The notes: a model not told the origin generated them from the sequence alone. Shown: positions 34,548 to 44,018, counted from the stretch's first letter. The stretch: DNA of 64,000 nt from RUG100 sp034927505 (GCA_034927505.1 JAYFPY010000002.1:1-64000), one strand, 5' to 3'. Numbers and translations: made by a program.

Positions 34548-34579
34548 CAAAAAAACAGACGGCAGCGCCGCCTGTCTGT
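34548..34579 (-). terminator. Terminator of the adhesin gene region
   Basis: ACAGAC (34555-34560) pairs with GTCTGT (34574-34579), and inner GGC with GCC, around a short loop. A runs on the left and T runs on the right make it usable in both directions. It starts past the 34586 stop of the adhesin gene. Confidence 0.8.
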
Positions 34580-34585
34580 ATTTTT

Positions 34586-36226
34586 TTATTTTCTCACCTT
34601 GATCAGAGTGAATACTGTAGCTGCTCCCGCGATGAGTATTATCCCTATCAGGAGATATATATTGAACGGATCCCCGGTTTTTACCGGCGGGCTTTTGGCC
34701 GGAGCGTCTGCCTTGGCACTCTCTGCCGGCTTTTCTGTACTGGCCGATTCTTTTTTCACAGTTTCTTCCTGCACAGGATCTTCCTTTGCCGGTTCTTCTT
34801 CAACTACTGCCGTCGGTTCTTCCGGATCCGGCGTGTATTTTGTCGTCACTTCGTTGGTTGCCTGAGGGCTGTCATTGATCGTCACCGTGGCTTTGTTGGG
34901 AAAAGTCACTGTATCTTTCTCTTTGTCTGTATACTCTGTCATGTCGTATCCTTCTTTCACCTTAGCTGCGATCTCCAGATAAACTGTCCTGTCGTAGAAC
35001 TCCTCGTTTTTCGTATCTTTCGCCGATGCGGTCACCTTGTTCCCGTCTGTGACTATGTCGAATTCTTTGCTGATGTCTTCACCGTCTTCGCTGATGACCT
35101 TGGCGGATACAGCGTCCAGACACGGCTCCAGCTGGTCGAACATTATGAAGCTCTTGAAATAACTGGCTTCCGAATAGCCGTCCGGGATGTGCTGGGCTAC
35201 ACGGTAAGTGAATTCTTCTTTGCTGTTTTCCAGTGTATTGTCCGTCACTTCCTCCTCGTCAGAATCGGACACTGATTTGACAGGAGCCGGCGGTTCTACC
35301 GGAGCCATGGTATTGGAATAAAATCCAAAGTGTGCCCATGTCCTGTTTCTGTTATCGTCTTTCAGATGAGCGTTGCCGAACAGGAAAGTTATCGACTGAG
35401 CCGAGTAAGTAGCGCCCATAGCGTAGTCCGGATCTGTTCCCGAGGTTTCATTGTACTTGTCAGGGTAATGGTACACATTCAGACCGCCCGCTCCCGAATA
35501 TTTCAGTTCCGACGTTTCGCTGACATACTGGTTTTTGATTCCTGCGTTGGAAAATCCCATATATTGCTGGGAGTCTATGTCATTGAACGTGAAATTGCTG
35601 CTGACTGTATACGGTTCATCCGTCCCAGCTCTGAAATACTCAACTTTTACCTTGGATTCCAGGATGCCCCACATGTTGAATCCCGGCTTTACGCCTTTTG
35701 TATATTCAAGAAACATGTAAGCCGGTTTGTCCACTGCCACCCAGTCGATCACAGTGACCTTTGCGTCGATATAGTCGTACTTGCCGGTTTCGGTGTTGTA
35801 GATCCTGAAATTAGTGCCTTTCCATCCGATCTTTCCCTTCTGATCCGAATGGCCGTCGAAACCAAGCACATATTTTTCATTCAGGTCATAGGGTTTCGAA
35901 TCGCCGTAGATCTCCCTCATATCTGCAAAAGCCTTTGAAGACTGTGTTCCAAAAGGCGTTACTACAGTCTTGTCTGTGGTAACCGGTTCAAAACCGTACT
36001 TTGAATCTACTGTGAATCCCGTGTCCACATCTTCCCAGTCCGAATACTGTCCTCCGTTAGCTGTGAACCCGCTCTCGCCGGCGCCGCCTTTCTGTACCGC
36101 CTGGGTCGGCAGCGCCGTCGCTGCGCCTGCTGTCTGCACATTGACAGCCAATACTGCCGCAAGAGCCATGAACGCCGCCAGGCAGACTGCGATCCCTCTC
36201 TTTGGTCTTGTTCTTTCTTTTCTCAT
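34586..36226 (-). CDS. Sortase-anchored adhesin with isopeptide-forming fimbrial domain
   Basis: The 546-residue protein has a signal peptide (RPKRGIAVCLAAFMALAAV, cleavage near TAGA), an N-terminal adhesin-like region of about 270 residues, and a fimbrial D2-type domain expected to form a Lys-Asn isopeptide bond (strand FPNKATVTIND). A Pro/Glu/Ala-rich stalk follows, then the sorting signal PPVKTGD, a membrane span and a basic tail. It is a pilin-like or single adhesin attached by sortase; no sortase gene is present here. I chose the ATG at 36226, after AAAGGA, over 36244. Confidence 0.88.
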   Translation of the reverse strand: MRKERTRPKRGIAVCLAAFMALAAVLAVNVQTAGAATALPTQAVQKGGAGESGFTANGGQYSDWEDVDTGFTVDSKYGFEPVTTDKTVVTPFGTQSSKAFADMREIYGDSKPYDLNEKYVLGFDGHSDQKGKIGWKGTNFRIYNTETGKYDYIDAKVTVIDWVAVDKPAYMFLEYTKGVKPGFNMWGILESKVKVEYFRAGTDEPYTVSSNFTFNDIDSQQYMGFSNAGIKNQYVSETSELKYSGAGGLNVYHYPDKYNETSGTDPDYAMGATYSAQSITFLFGNAHLKDDNRNRTWAHFGFYSNTMAPVEPPAPVKSVSDSDEEEVTDNTLENSKEEFTYRVAQHIPDGYSEASYFKSFIMFDQLEPCLDAVSAKVISEDGEDISKEFDIVTDGNKVTASAKDTKNEEFYDRTVYLEIAAKVKEGYDMTEYTDKEKDTVTFPNKATVTINDSPQATNEVTTKYTPDPEEPTAVVEEEPAKEDPVQEETVKKESASTEKPAESAKADAPAKSPPVKTGDPFNIYLLIGIILIAGAATVFTLIKVRK

Positions 36227-36243
36227 CTCGTTTCCTTTCTCCA

Positions 36244-36888
36244 TTAAATAGTAATGTGGTCCTTTAACTTTTCAAACGTCTTGTCTCCTATTCCGTTGAC
36301 GTTTTTAAGGTCTTCAAGTTTCTTGAATCCCCCGTTCTGCGACCTGTACAAGAGGATCTTTTCAGCGGTGGCCGGGCCGACTCCGGTGAGAGTCTGCAGC
36401 TCCGAATTGCTAGCTGAGTTGATGTTGACCTTGCCGGAAGCCGCCTGCGCCGATGTACCTGCTTCAGTCCCGCTGCCTGCCTGAGAAGCCGTCCCGGAAG
36501 CCGCAGCCTCTGCATTCTCACCCTTTGCCGGTATATATATCTTCTCGCCGTCTTTTATCTCGGCAGCTCTGTTGATATTGGATATATCGGCTTTTTCAGT
36601 CAGACCGCCGGCTTTGTCGATGGCATCCGAGACTCTCGAACCGGATTTCAGCTCGATCACCTGAGGCGTATTCACCTGCCCGCTCACATCGACAATGATC
36701 GTCTTTTCTTCTTTTTCAGTGTGCGCCTCGGCCGTGACCTTGGATTTTTCCACCGGTATCTCGTCCGGATCACCGGTCCTGAAGAAAAATACAAACACTG
36801 CCGCCAGAGCGATCAAAACGACTATGCCCCTTTTGAACAGTTTTACCTTATTCTCTGCAATGTACTCTTTTGTGAAATAGTTCTTCAT
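36244..36888 (-). CDS. comEA: ComEA-like DNA-binding protein
   Basis: The 214-residue protein has a membrane span at about residues 15-33, an extracytoplasmic SLBB domain (VDVSGQVNTPQVIELKSG), a flexible Ala/Gly/Ser linker and a C-terminal helix-hairpin-helix domain (KVNINSASNSELQTLTGVG). ComEA binds incoming double-stranded DNA during natural competence. No comEB or comEC gene is adjacent. The start follows AGGAGGG. Confidence 0.92.
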   Translation of the reverse strand: MKNYFTKEYIAENKVKLFKRGIVVLIALAAVFVFFFRTGDPDEIPVEKSKVTAEAHTEKEEKTIIVDVSGQVNTPQVIELKSGSRVSDAIDKAGGLTEKADISNINRAAEIKDGEKIYIPAKGENAEAAASGTASQAGSGTEAGTSAQAASGKVNINSASNSELQTLTGVGPATAEKILLYRSQNGGFKKLEDLKNVNGIGDKTFEKLKDHITI

Positions 36889-36967
36889 AAAAATAACCCT
36901 CCTGTAATGTCGATTTCCTAAATCTTACATTTCAGGTGGGTTATTGTCAATCCGTATATGGAAAATT

Positions 36968-37627
36968 TTACAATATAATTTTTTTCCTTAGAATTTCAAC
37001 GTTTTCACGGTGTAAAGGCAGGTCAGCCCAGGCCATAAATCCCTGCAGCAGCAGCTCCGGACTCAGGTTGGAACCGCTTCCGGCATCCAAAGTGGTTGAC
37101 AGGAATATTTTATCGTCTGCCACATAAACGCTTAGCTCACGAATCATTCCCTTGATGTCCACATCTTTGAATTCTCTGCTTTTCTTCTTTTTCTTTTTGA
37201 CAGTTATGGTTTCCTGCCCCAGAAAATCATCTGTATCCGCGACCTTCGGATTGATGGTCCCTTCTATCGGTACAGCTATGATATATTCGGCGGCGGTGCA
37301 CCTTGCTGCAGCGGATTTTTCACCGTCTTTTCCCCGCCGGCACTCAGTCACTGTTATGCCTTCCGGCATTATTTCATTGAGCTTTTCCATGATCTCTGCC
37401 GGCTCATGGTCTTCCTTCGTATCAAAATCCATCAATTCTCCGATGGAAGTGTATCCCAGAGACAGAGGCTGAGCAAACCCCAGCTTTGGATGCGGGTTGA
37501 ACCCCTGCGAATACTGAAGATCCAGTCCTGTACGCTTGAACGTCCTCATAAAGAGGCGCATCATATCCAGATGTGAAGTATATTTCATGTATCCTTCTTT
37601 GCAAAATTTCAAGATATATTTAGCCAT
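36968..37627 (-). CDS. TIGR03936 family radical-SAM-associated protein (DUF2344)
   Basis: The 219-residue protein opens with KYILKFCKEGYMKYTSHLDM and LQYSQGFNPHPKLGFAQPL, hallmarks of the DUF2344/TIGR03936 family that always travels with TIGR03960 radical SAM enzymes or is fused to them. A role in RNA modification has been suggested but not shown. It overlaps the radical SAM gene by 8 bp, with GGAGGG before its ATG. Confidence 0.93.
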   Translation of the reverse strand: MAKYILKFCKEGYMKYTSHLDMMRLFMRTFKRTGLDLQYSQGFNPHPKLGFAQPLSLGYTSIGELMDFDTKEDHEPAEIMEKLNEIMPEGITVTECRRGKDGEKSAAARCTAAEYIIAVPIEGTINPKVADTDDFLGQETITVKKKKKKSREFKDVDIKGMIRELSVYVADDKIFLSTTLDAGSGSNLSPELLLQGFMAWADLPLHRENVEILRKKIIL

Positions 37628-39437
37628 TTATTCCCTCCAGTCTGCACTCCGCCATGGAATCGATACCGCAGCCCCGGCATCCGGACCTGCAGTCCGGCGT
37701 TGTGACAGCCTCCATGGCTTTCTCTCTTTCGGAAACAAGAAACTCTTTAGTGATCCCCGAGTCTATGATGTCCCACGGCAGCACCTCATCCAAAGACCGT
37801 TCCCGCGTCGTATAGAAACCAATATCCGTTCCGGTCTCATCGATGGCTTCCTGCCACTTTTCCCAGTCAAAATGCTCGCTCCAGCTGTCGAATTTGCAGC
37901 CCTTTTCAAAAGCCGCCAGCAGCAGCTTTCCCGTTCTCCTGTCGCCTCTTGCAAACACTCCTTCAAGAGTGCTGACAGGACTGTCGTGATAATTGAAATT
38001 GACGCCTTTTACCTTTTTCAGCGCCGACCTGAGATAATCATGTTTTTCGTAAAAATCCCTGTCCTGAGCCTCCCACTGGAACGGCGTGTGGGCTTTGGGA
38101 ACAAAGTTGGAAATGCTCACATTGACGGAGAATCTCCCTCCCTGTCTTCCCATTATTTCGTAATTCATATCCATGATCTTTTTAGCAATATCTGCGATCC
38201 CGGCCAGATCGTCCATAGTCTCTCCCGGCAGTCCCATCATGAAATACAGCTTGACCTTTTTCCAGCCCAGTTCTATAGCCTGCCTCATGGCAGAATAGAT
38301 GTCATCTTCAGTTATGTTCTTGTTGATTATGTCCCTCAGCCTCTGAGTCCCGGCCTCCGGTGCAAAAGTCAGCCCGGTCTTCCTATATTTCTGGATCTGT
38401 TCCATCACTTCAAAACTGAAAGAATCCAGCCGCAGACTGGGCAGGGAAAGAGAAACGTCCCGTCCGCTGCACATATCCACAAGATCCCCCGCCAGCTCTC
38501 TGAACCGTGAGTGATCCGATGTTGACAGACTGAGCAGAGACAGCTCGTCGTGGCCTGTGGCATCCAGCTGCTTTTCCACCAGCCTTTTGATCGTTTCAGG
38601 TGATCTTTCCCTTACCGGACGATAGATCATCCCGGCCTGACAGAATCTGCAGCCTCGGGTACACCCTCTGAAAGTCTCCACCACAGCCCTGTCCTGCGCG
38701 ATCTCAATGATCGGCACCAACGGTTTTTCAGGATAAGGAAGACTGTCCAGATCGCCTATGAGACACCGTCTGACCCGGTCCGGCGCGCCGTCCCGGTTTT
38801 TCGCATAAGCCGAGACCGTACCGTCCTCATTGTATTCCACGTCGTAAAAAGCCGGAACATATATCCCGTCCATCTCCACAGCCTTTTCCAAAAACTCTTC
38901 TTTCGTGCCGCATTCTTTTTTCAGCTCAACAAGAGCGGGAAGAGAAAACTCTCCGTCTCCTATGATGAACAGATCGAAAAAATCAGCCAGCGGTTCCGGG
39001 TTGTATGCGCATGGTCCTCCCGCCACAATAACAGGCCATTCTTCCCCTCTGTCTTTTGACAGCAGAGGTATGCCTGAAAGATCCAGCATATTCAGTATAT
39101 TAGTGTAGGACATCTCATACTGAAGAGTGAACCCCACCATGTCGAATTTTTTGATCTCAGTCTTCGTCTCCAGAGAGAACAGAGGCACATCCTCCTCCCT
39201 CATGAGCTTTTCCATATCGCGGGCCGGCGCGAATACCCTCTCGCAGTAAATATCATCTTTTTTATTCAATGCATCATACAGTATCTGCATGCCCACATAT
39301 GACATGCCGATCTCATATATATCCGGGAAAGCAAAAGCGAACCTGACAGTCGTCCGGTCCACCTCTTTCATGATGCAGTTCACTTCTCCGCCGATATATC
39401 TTCCCGGCTTTTCCACTCTCTTCAGCAGTTTTTCCAT
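37620..39437 (-). CDS. TIGR03960 family B12-binding-like radical SAM protein
   Basis: The 605-residue protein has an N-terminal cobalamin-binding-like domain (FAFPDIYEIGMSYVGMQIL), the radical SAM motif CTRGCRFC near residue 265, and a C-terminal Cys cluster (CRSGCRGCG). It belongs to the family paired with DUF2344 proteins; the substrate is unknown. I use the ATG at 39437, which overlaps the stop of the HD-domain gene as TGATG; a TTG one codon upstream is less likely. Confidence 0.93.
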   Translation of the reverse strand: MEKLLKRVEKPGRYIGGEVNCIMKEVDRTTVRFAFAFPDIYEIGMSYVGMQILYDALNKKDDIYCERVFAPARDMEKLMREEDVPLFSLETKTEIKKFDMVGFTLQYEMSYTNILNMLDLSGIPLLSKDRGEEWPVIVAGGPCAYNPEPLADFFDLFIIGDGEFSLPALVELKKECGTKEEFLEKAVEMDGIYVPAFYDVEYNEDGTVSAYAKNRDGAPDRVRRCLIGDLDSLPYPEKPLVPIIEIAQDRAVVETFRGCTRGCRFCQAGMIYRPVRERSPETIKRLVEKQLDATGHDELSLLSLSTSDHSRFRELAGDLVDMCSGRDVSLSLPSLRLDSFSFEVMEQIQKYRKTGLTFAPEAGTQRLRDIINKNITEDDIYSAMRQAIELGWKKVKLYFMMGLPGETMDDLAGIADIAKKIMDMNYEIMGRQGGRFSVNVSISNFVPKAHTPFQWEAQDRDFYEKHDYLRSALKKVKGVNFNYHDSPVSTLEGVFARGDRRTGKLLLAAFEKGCKFDSWSEHFDWEKWQEAIDETGTDIGFYTTRERSLDEVLPWDIIDSGITKEFLVSEREKAMEAVTTPDCRSGCRGCGIDSMAECRLEGING

Positions 39438-39982
39438 CAATGCCCTTTCATCAGATCATCCAGAGAAACGCCCATGATCTTTTCCAGATCGGCAACATAT
39501 CTCTCCAGCTGCTCTTTTTTTATCATAATCTTTGTCATAACTTTTTTCAGCTGATCCCCGGCGTTTTTCTCAGCCTTGTTCATGATGTATTCCATCCGTT
39601 CTTCAACGCCGACATATTTGTCATATTTCACTGTCCGGTCTCCGAGGCATACCAGATCTGTTTCAGTAGTCTTTTCCACAGGAGAGAATTCAGGATAAAA
39701 CATATGGACAGCAACTATGTCTGCCACCTCATCATATCCCTGTTCCCGCAGATATTTTTCGCCCACCAGCCAGTGAGCATCTTCTACTCTAGCTATGTCG
39801 TGAAGAAGTCCCGCAGCCCTTGCAAGTCCCACATCAAGGTCGAACCTTCCTGTTTCATTCAGTTTTTCGCCAACAGTAACAGCCACATCGGCCACCGCCC
39901 TGCAGTGACCCTGCACGTGTTCCGGGGTCCCGTATTCTTTCAGCATTTCCATGCATTCTTTTTCGTCAGGATATCTTTTCAT
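39437..39982 (-). CDS. HD-domain hydrolase
   Basis: The 181-residue protein has an HD metal-binding pattern (VQGHCRAVADVAV, then AAGLLHDIAR and VHMF) typical of small HD phosphohydrolases. The C-terminal half is helical. It is not obviously YqeK, which sits elsewhere beside nadD in many Firmicutes. Here it links obg to the radical SAM pair in one operon, so a nucleotide-related housekeeping task is possible. The ATG at 39982 lies 3 bp past the obg stop. Confidence 0.85.
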   Translation of the reverse strand: MKRYPDEKECMEMLKEYGTPEHVQGHCRAVADVAVTVGEKLNETGRFDLDVGLARAAGLLHDIARVEDAHWLVGEKYLREQGYDEVADIVAVHMFYPEFSPVEKTTETDLVCLGDRTVKYDKYVGVEERMEYIMNKAEKNAGDQLKKVMTKIMIKKEQLERYVADLEKIMGVSLDDLMKGH

Positions 39983-39984
39983 GA

Positions 39985-41274
39985 TCAATACTCGTCAAAA
40001 TATTCAAATTCAAAATCTTCGATCCTGATGATGTCGCCTTCATCAAGACCCATTGATTTCAGCTCCGCCAGAGCACCGCTCTTTTCGATATATTTATACA
40101 GATAACGCATGGATCCCATGTCGTTGAAGTTGGTGGAACTGAATATCTTCAACAGCTGCTTGCCTTCCAGAACGAATGTATTTCCTTCTTTTCGGGCAAA
40201 CACCTTTCTGTATTCCGGATCGTCCGTATCGTCCTTTTCAAAATCAAAAGTCTCGATGAACTCGTCCGGTTCTTCTTCGGCCTTTGCCAGCAGAGCTGCC
40301 GCCGCCCTTATGAGAGGCTCCACCCCGTAATTGATGGGAGCAGACACTGGAAACACACTGAAGCCTTTGCTCTCTACGTGCGCTTTGAACTTTTTATACC
40401 CTTCACTGTCTTCATCTGTCATATCCATTTTATTGGCAGCTACTACCTGAGGCTTTCTCGCCAGCTTTTCCGAATAATTCGCCAGTTCGCTGTTTATCTT
40501 GTCAAAATCCTCTATAGGATCTCTGCCCTCGCTTCCAGACACATCGACCACATGGATCAGGACCTTGGTCCTTTCAATGTGCTTCAGGAATTTGAATCCC
40601 ATTCCCGCGCCTTCGCTGGCGCCTTCGATGATGCCTGCGATATCGGCCATCACAAAGCCGGTGTCGGCGATGCTGACCACTCCCAGGTTGGGTTCTATGG
40701 TAGTGAAATGATAATCGGCTATCTTCGGCTTGGCCTTTGTGACCACAGACAGCAGTGTGGATTTGCCTACGTTGGGAAAGCCCACCAGCCCCACATCAGC
40801 GATCAGTTTCAGCTCCAGTATGACGGTCCTTTCCTTTGCAAAACCTCCGGCCTCGGCAAAGTTTGGCGCCTGTCTCACAGAATTCTTGTAGTGGACATTC
40901 CCCTTTCCGCCTTTGCCTCCTCTTGCCGCAGCAAAAGAATCCCCGGGTTTGACCAGGTCTTTCATCACATTGCCCGTTTCTTCATCAATGACGAGAGTTC
41001 CCGCCGGCACCTTGATCACAAGGTCTTCCCCTGCGGCGCCAAAACGTTTTTTCTTCATTCCGTTCTGCCCGCTCTGAGCCTCGTATTTTCTCTTGTATCT
41101 GAAGTCCATCAGAGTCCTCAGATTGTTGTCGGCCTCAAAGATCACATCTCCGCCCTTGCCGCCGTCTCCGCCGTCGGGACCGCCCTCGGGAACATATGGT
41201 TCCCTTCGGAACGATACTGCGCCGTTGCCTCCTTTACCGGACTTTATAAAAATTTTCGCTCTGTCTACAAACAT
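39985..41274 (-). CDS. obgE: GTPase ObgE/CgtA
   Basis: The 429-residue protein has the glycine-rich Obg domain (FVDRAKIFIKSGKGGNGAVS), a GTPase domain with GFPNVGKST, DIAGIIEGA and NKMD motifs, and a C-terminal OCT domain. It binds the 50S subunit and links ribosome assembly to nucleotide levels and stress. It follows rplU-rpmA as in most bacteria, but a strong terminator stands between rpmA and obg. Confidence 0.97.
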   Translation of the reverse strand: MFVDRAKIFIKSGKGGNGAVSFRREPYVPEGGPDGGDGGKGGDVIFEADNNLRTLMDFRYKRKYEAQSGQNGMKKKRFGAAGEDLVIKVPAGTLVIDEETGNVMKDLVKPGDSFAAARGGKGGKGNVHYKNSVRQAPNFAEAGGFAKERTVILELKLIADVGLVGFPNVGKSTLLSVVTKAKPKIADYHFTTIEPNLGVVSIADTGFVMADIAGIIEGASEGAGMGFKFLKHIERTKVLIHVVDVSGSEGRDPIEDFDKINSELANYSEKLARKPQVVAANKMDMTDEDSEGYKKFKAHVESKGFSVFPVSAPINYGVEPLIRAAAALLAKAEEEPDEFIETFDFEKDDTDDPEYRKVFARKEGNTFVLEGKQLLKIFSSTNFNDMGSMRYLYKYIEKSGALAELKSMGLDEGDIIRIEDFEFEYFDEY

Positions 41275-41290
41275 ATTTTCACCATTGTTT

Positions 41291-41317
41291 AAAAAAAGCC
41301 CCTGTGAAAACAGGGGC
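41291..41317 (-). terminator. Terminator between rpmA and obgE
   Basis: Perfect arms GCCCCTG (41298-41304) and CAGGGGC (41311-41317) with a 6-nt loop are followed on the minus strand by seven T, only 17 bp before the obgE start. It probably reduces obgE expression relative to the two ribosomal protein genes. Confidence 0.92.
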
Positions 41318-41323
41318 CGTTGT

Positions 41324-41584
41324 TTAAGCTTCTTTAGGATATACGCTCACTTGCTTTTTGCTTTTGTCTTTTCTCTCGAACTTTACAGCTCCGTCGATCT
41401 TTGCAAATAAAGTGTCATCTCCGCCAATGCCTACGTTATTTCCGGGATGGATCTTCGTCCCTCTCTGTCTCATTATGATGCTGCCTGCACTTACGTACTG
41501 ACCGTCACCTGTTTTCACTCCAAGTCGTTTCGACTCACTGTCGCGGCCGGTCTTGGAACTACCTACTCCTTTTTTACTTGACAT
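41324..41584 (-). CDS. rpmA: 50S ribosomal protein L27
   Basis: The 86-residue protein shows the L27 core (SKRLGVKTGDGQYVSAGSI, RQRGTKIHPGNNVG). It begins directly MSSKKGVGSSK, without the N-terminal leader that most Firmicutes carry and remove with the Prp protease. No prp gene lies between rplU and rpmA; the gap is 13 bp. The start follows AGGAGGTG. Confidence 0.97.
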   Translation of the reverse strand: MSSKKGVGSSKTGRDSESKRLGVKTGDGQYVSAGSIIMRQRGTKIHPGNNVGIGGDDTLFAKIDGAVKFERKDKSKKQVSVYPKEA

Positions 41585-41597
41585 GATTACACCTCCT

Positions 41598-42128
41598 TTA
41601 TTTTGCTGCGTTTATAGTATCGATGATCACTTGCTTTGTAGCCTTTTCATCGATCTCGATATCGTTTTCTTTTGCATAAGCGACCAGCTCATCCTTTTTC
41701 ATCGACATCGATACACCCTTTTCATCGGCATTATCTGCAGTTTCTGCAGGAGCCTCGACCTTTTCAGCCGGTGCTGCTTCTGCTGCCGGTGCAGGTTCTG
41801 CTTTCTTTGCGCGCGGTTTGTCTGTGCCAATTCCTGTGATCTCTACTGCTGTATACGGCTGTCTGTGTCCCTGTTTCTTTCTGTAGTCCTTCTTTGCCTT
41901 ATACTTGTAGATAACGACTTTGTCTGCCTTGCCGTTTTCGATGACTTCACCGAATACAGCGGCATCCAGATACGGTGTTCCCACCTGGATATCTGCGCCT
42001 TCACCCATGATCAGCACATTTTCGAATTTAACTTTTTCGCCGGCTTCCAGCCCGAGTTTCTCGACGTTGATAACATCGCCTTCAGCAACTCTGTACTGTT
42101 TTCCGCCGGTTTTTATAACTGCGTACAT
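41598..42128 (-). CDS. rplU: 50S ribosomal protein L21 with long C-terminal extension
   Basis: The 176-residue protein has a normal L21 core at residues 1-100 (MYAVIKTGGKQYRVAEGD, KKQGHRQPYTAVEI). It then continues with an Ala/Pro/Glu/Lys linker and a helical domain of about 34 residues (KKDELVAYAKENDIEI) that looks like a SAP/HeH or Rho-N-type motif. L21 is usually about 100 residues. I set the start at 42128 after GAGGAGG. Confidence 0.95.
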   Translation of the reverse strand: MYAVIKTGGKQYRVAEGDVINVEKLGLEAGEKVKFENVLIMGEGADIQVGTPYLDAAVFGEVIENGKADKVVIYKYKAKKDYRKKQGHRQPYTAVEITGIGTDKPRAKKAEPAPAAEAAPAEKVEAPAETADNADEKGVSMSMKKDELVAYAKENDIEIDEKATKQVIIDTINAAK

Positions 42129-42235
42129 TAGTTTCCTCCTCATACCAGTCTCGCCATATCAGGCAGTACGGTCTCAAAATGAATTTGTACATTTAAACGA
42201 CCCGATCTGTGCGGCTTACAATGAAATATAATATC
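42129..42235 (-). promoter_or_regulatory. Candidate L21 leader region
   Basis: The 107 bp before rplU on the minus strand can fold an imperfect hairpin directly upstream of the ribosome site (ACCGTACTGCC against GGCGAGACTGGT). Many Firmicutes place an autoregulatory L21 leader RNA here. I cannot confirm the Rfam consensus by eye. TATTAT near 42230 could be a -10. Confidence 0.35.
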
Positions 42236-42262
42236 ATATCAAAATAGCTCTGTCAACTGATT

Positions 42263-44002
42263 TTACTGCTCTGCTCCCTGCTCCGAAGTCGGATAATGAA
42301 CATGCAGCAGCTTGTGCGAGTTGTCCTTGATGATGACACGATAAGCTCTTGTGATGAACGGGTTGGCATCTGAATGTCTGATCCTTGAAAGCTTGTCGTT
42401 CATATACAGTGCGTCCGATCTTTCTTCTCTGATCTCTCTGTCAGATCTAGGCTGTCCGCCTCCGGCGATACATCCCGACGGGCAGGCCATTACTTCTACG
42501 AAGTGATATTCGGCTTCTCCCGCTTCGATCTTTCTGATCAGTTCCTCTGCGTTTGCGAGTCCGTTGACTATGGCGATCTTTACGATCATGTCCTTGTATG
42601 GGATGTGTACATCCTTTACGCCTTCCAGACCTCTTACTCCGCTGAAACTTATATTTGTAAATGTGTTGTTGTCTTTAGTGTCTACCAGTCTTCTTACTAC
42701 GGCCTCAGTAACGCCGCCTGTAACTCCGAAGATGACTCCGGCGCCGGAGAACATTCCATAGTGGAGATCGCATGCTTCAGGTTCCAGCATATCGAATTCG
42801 ATACCGGCCTGAATGATCATGTCGCCCAGCTCCTGAGTAGTCAGCACCAGATCCGTATCCGGTTCTCCGTCAGTTGTGAACTCGTCTCTTGCAGCTTCGT
42901 CCTTCTTTGCAGTACACGGCATTATAGCAACTACGAAAGGTTTCCTCGTATCTGTCATATGTCCCGCATTGACCTTCGGTTCTTCCTTGACTACAGCCGA
43001 GAACATGCCCATCGGTGACTTGCAGGAAGATATCTGCGGCATCAGTTCAGGATGTCTGTTTTCCACATATCTGATCCAGCCCGGACAGCATGAAGTGAAC
43101 AGAGGAAGTTTTTCTCCATTCTCCAGCTTGCGGAGGAATTCATTGGATTCCTCAACTACTGTAAGGTCGGCTCCGAATGAGGTATCATATATTTCGTCGA
43201 ATCCCAGCTTTCTCAGAGCTGCTACCATGAGAGGCATGACGTTTTCTTCATGACTCAGTCCGAACATTTCTCCCAGAGCGCTCCTTACTGCAGGAGCAAC
43301 CTGTACGATAGTCCTCAGTTCAGGATCATCGATGGCGTTCCATGCATATTTGATTTGGTTTTTGATATCTATAGCTCCGGTCGGACATACAGCGGCACAC
43401 TGTCCGCAGTTTACGCAGTCAGTTGCAGCTATCGGATCTCCGAAAGCCGGCGATACTTCTACATCGTATCCTCTGCCTACGAAATCTATGGCTCCTACGT
43501 TCTGTATTTCAGAGCACATTCTCACGCAGTCTCCGCAGTGGATGCATTTGTTCTGGTCACGTACTATTGATTTCGAACTCTTGTCTACTTCGAACCATGT
43601 CTTGAGAGCCTTCTGGCTCTTGTCGAACTGTACCTTGTCGATGCCCAGTCTTCTTGAGAGGGTCTGCAGTGAGCAGTTCCCGCTCCTTGAGCATGTCGTA
43701 CATTCTCTGCAGTGGCTGGAAAGCAGCATCTTCAGGATCAGCCTTCTGTGCTTGTGCAGTTTCTTTGTATTTGTCTTGATTATCATTCCATCCTTTGGAG
43801 GGGTGGAACATGATGTCATGATCCTGCCTTTGTCATCTTCGACGATACACATCCTGCATGCGCCGTAAGTTGAAAGGTCTGAGTAGTAACAGAAAGTAGG
43901 AATATCAATCCCGGCCTTCCTGATAACTTCCAGGACATTTTTTTCATCTGTGAACGGAGTCATTTCCCCGTTTATTGTAATAAATTTTGTATTTTTATTC
44001 AT
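42263..44002 (-). CDS. hydA: [FeFe] hydrogenase catalytic subunit HydA
   Basis: The 579-residue subunit has an N-terminal [2Fe-2S] domain (YGACRMCIVED), a His-Cys3 cluster (HCRECTTCSRSGNC), two [4Fe-4S] motifs (CIHCGDCVRMC, CVNCGQCAAVCP), and the three H-cluster motifs TSCCPGW, MPCTAKKDE and VMACPSGCIAGGGQP. It makes or uses H2 as part of the HydABC complex that couples NAD(H) and ferredoxin. It is the last gene of hydCBA and starts after AAAGGAGG. Confidence 0.96.
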   Translation of the reverse strand: MNKNTKFITINGEMTPFTDEKNVLEVIRKAGIDIPTFCYYSDLSTYGACRMCIVEDDKGRIMTSCSTPPKDGMIIKTNTKKLHKHRRLILKMLLSSHCRECTTCSRSGNCSLQTLSRRLGIDKVQFDKSQKALKTWFEVDKSSKSIVRDQNKCIHCGDCVRMCSEIQNVGAIDFVGRGYDVEVSPAFGDPIAATDCVNCGQCAAVCPTGAIDIKNQIKYAWNAIDDPELRTIVQVAPAVRSALGEMFGLSHEENVMPLMVAALRKLGFDEIYDTSFGADLTVVEESNEFLRKLENGEKLPLFTSCCPGWIRYVENRHPELMPQISSCKSPMGMFSAVVKEEPKVNAGHMTDTRKPFVVAIMPCTAKKDEAARDEFTTDGEPDTDLVLTTQELGDMIIQAGIEFDMLEPEACDLHYGMFSGAGVIFGVTGGVTEAVVRRLVDTKDNNTFTNISFSGVRGLEGVKDVHIPYKDMIVKIAIVNGLANAEELIRKIEAGEAEYHFVEVMACPSGCIAGGGQPRSDREIREERSDALYMNDKLSRIRHSDANPFITRAYRVIIKDNSHKLLHVHYPTSEQGAEQ

Positions 44003-44018
44003 TGCCAGGTCCTCCTTT

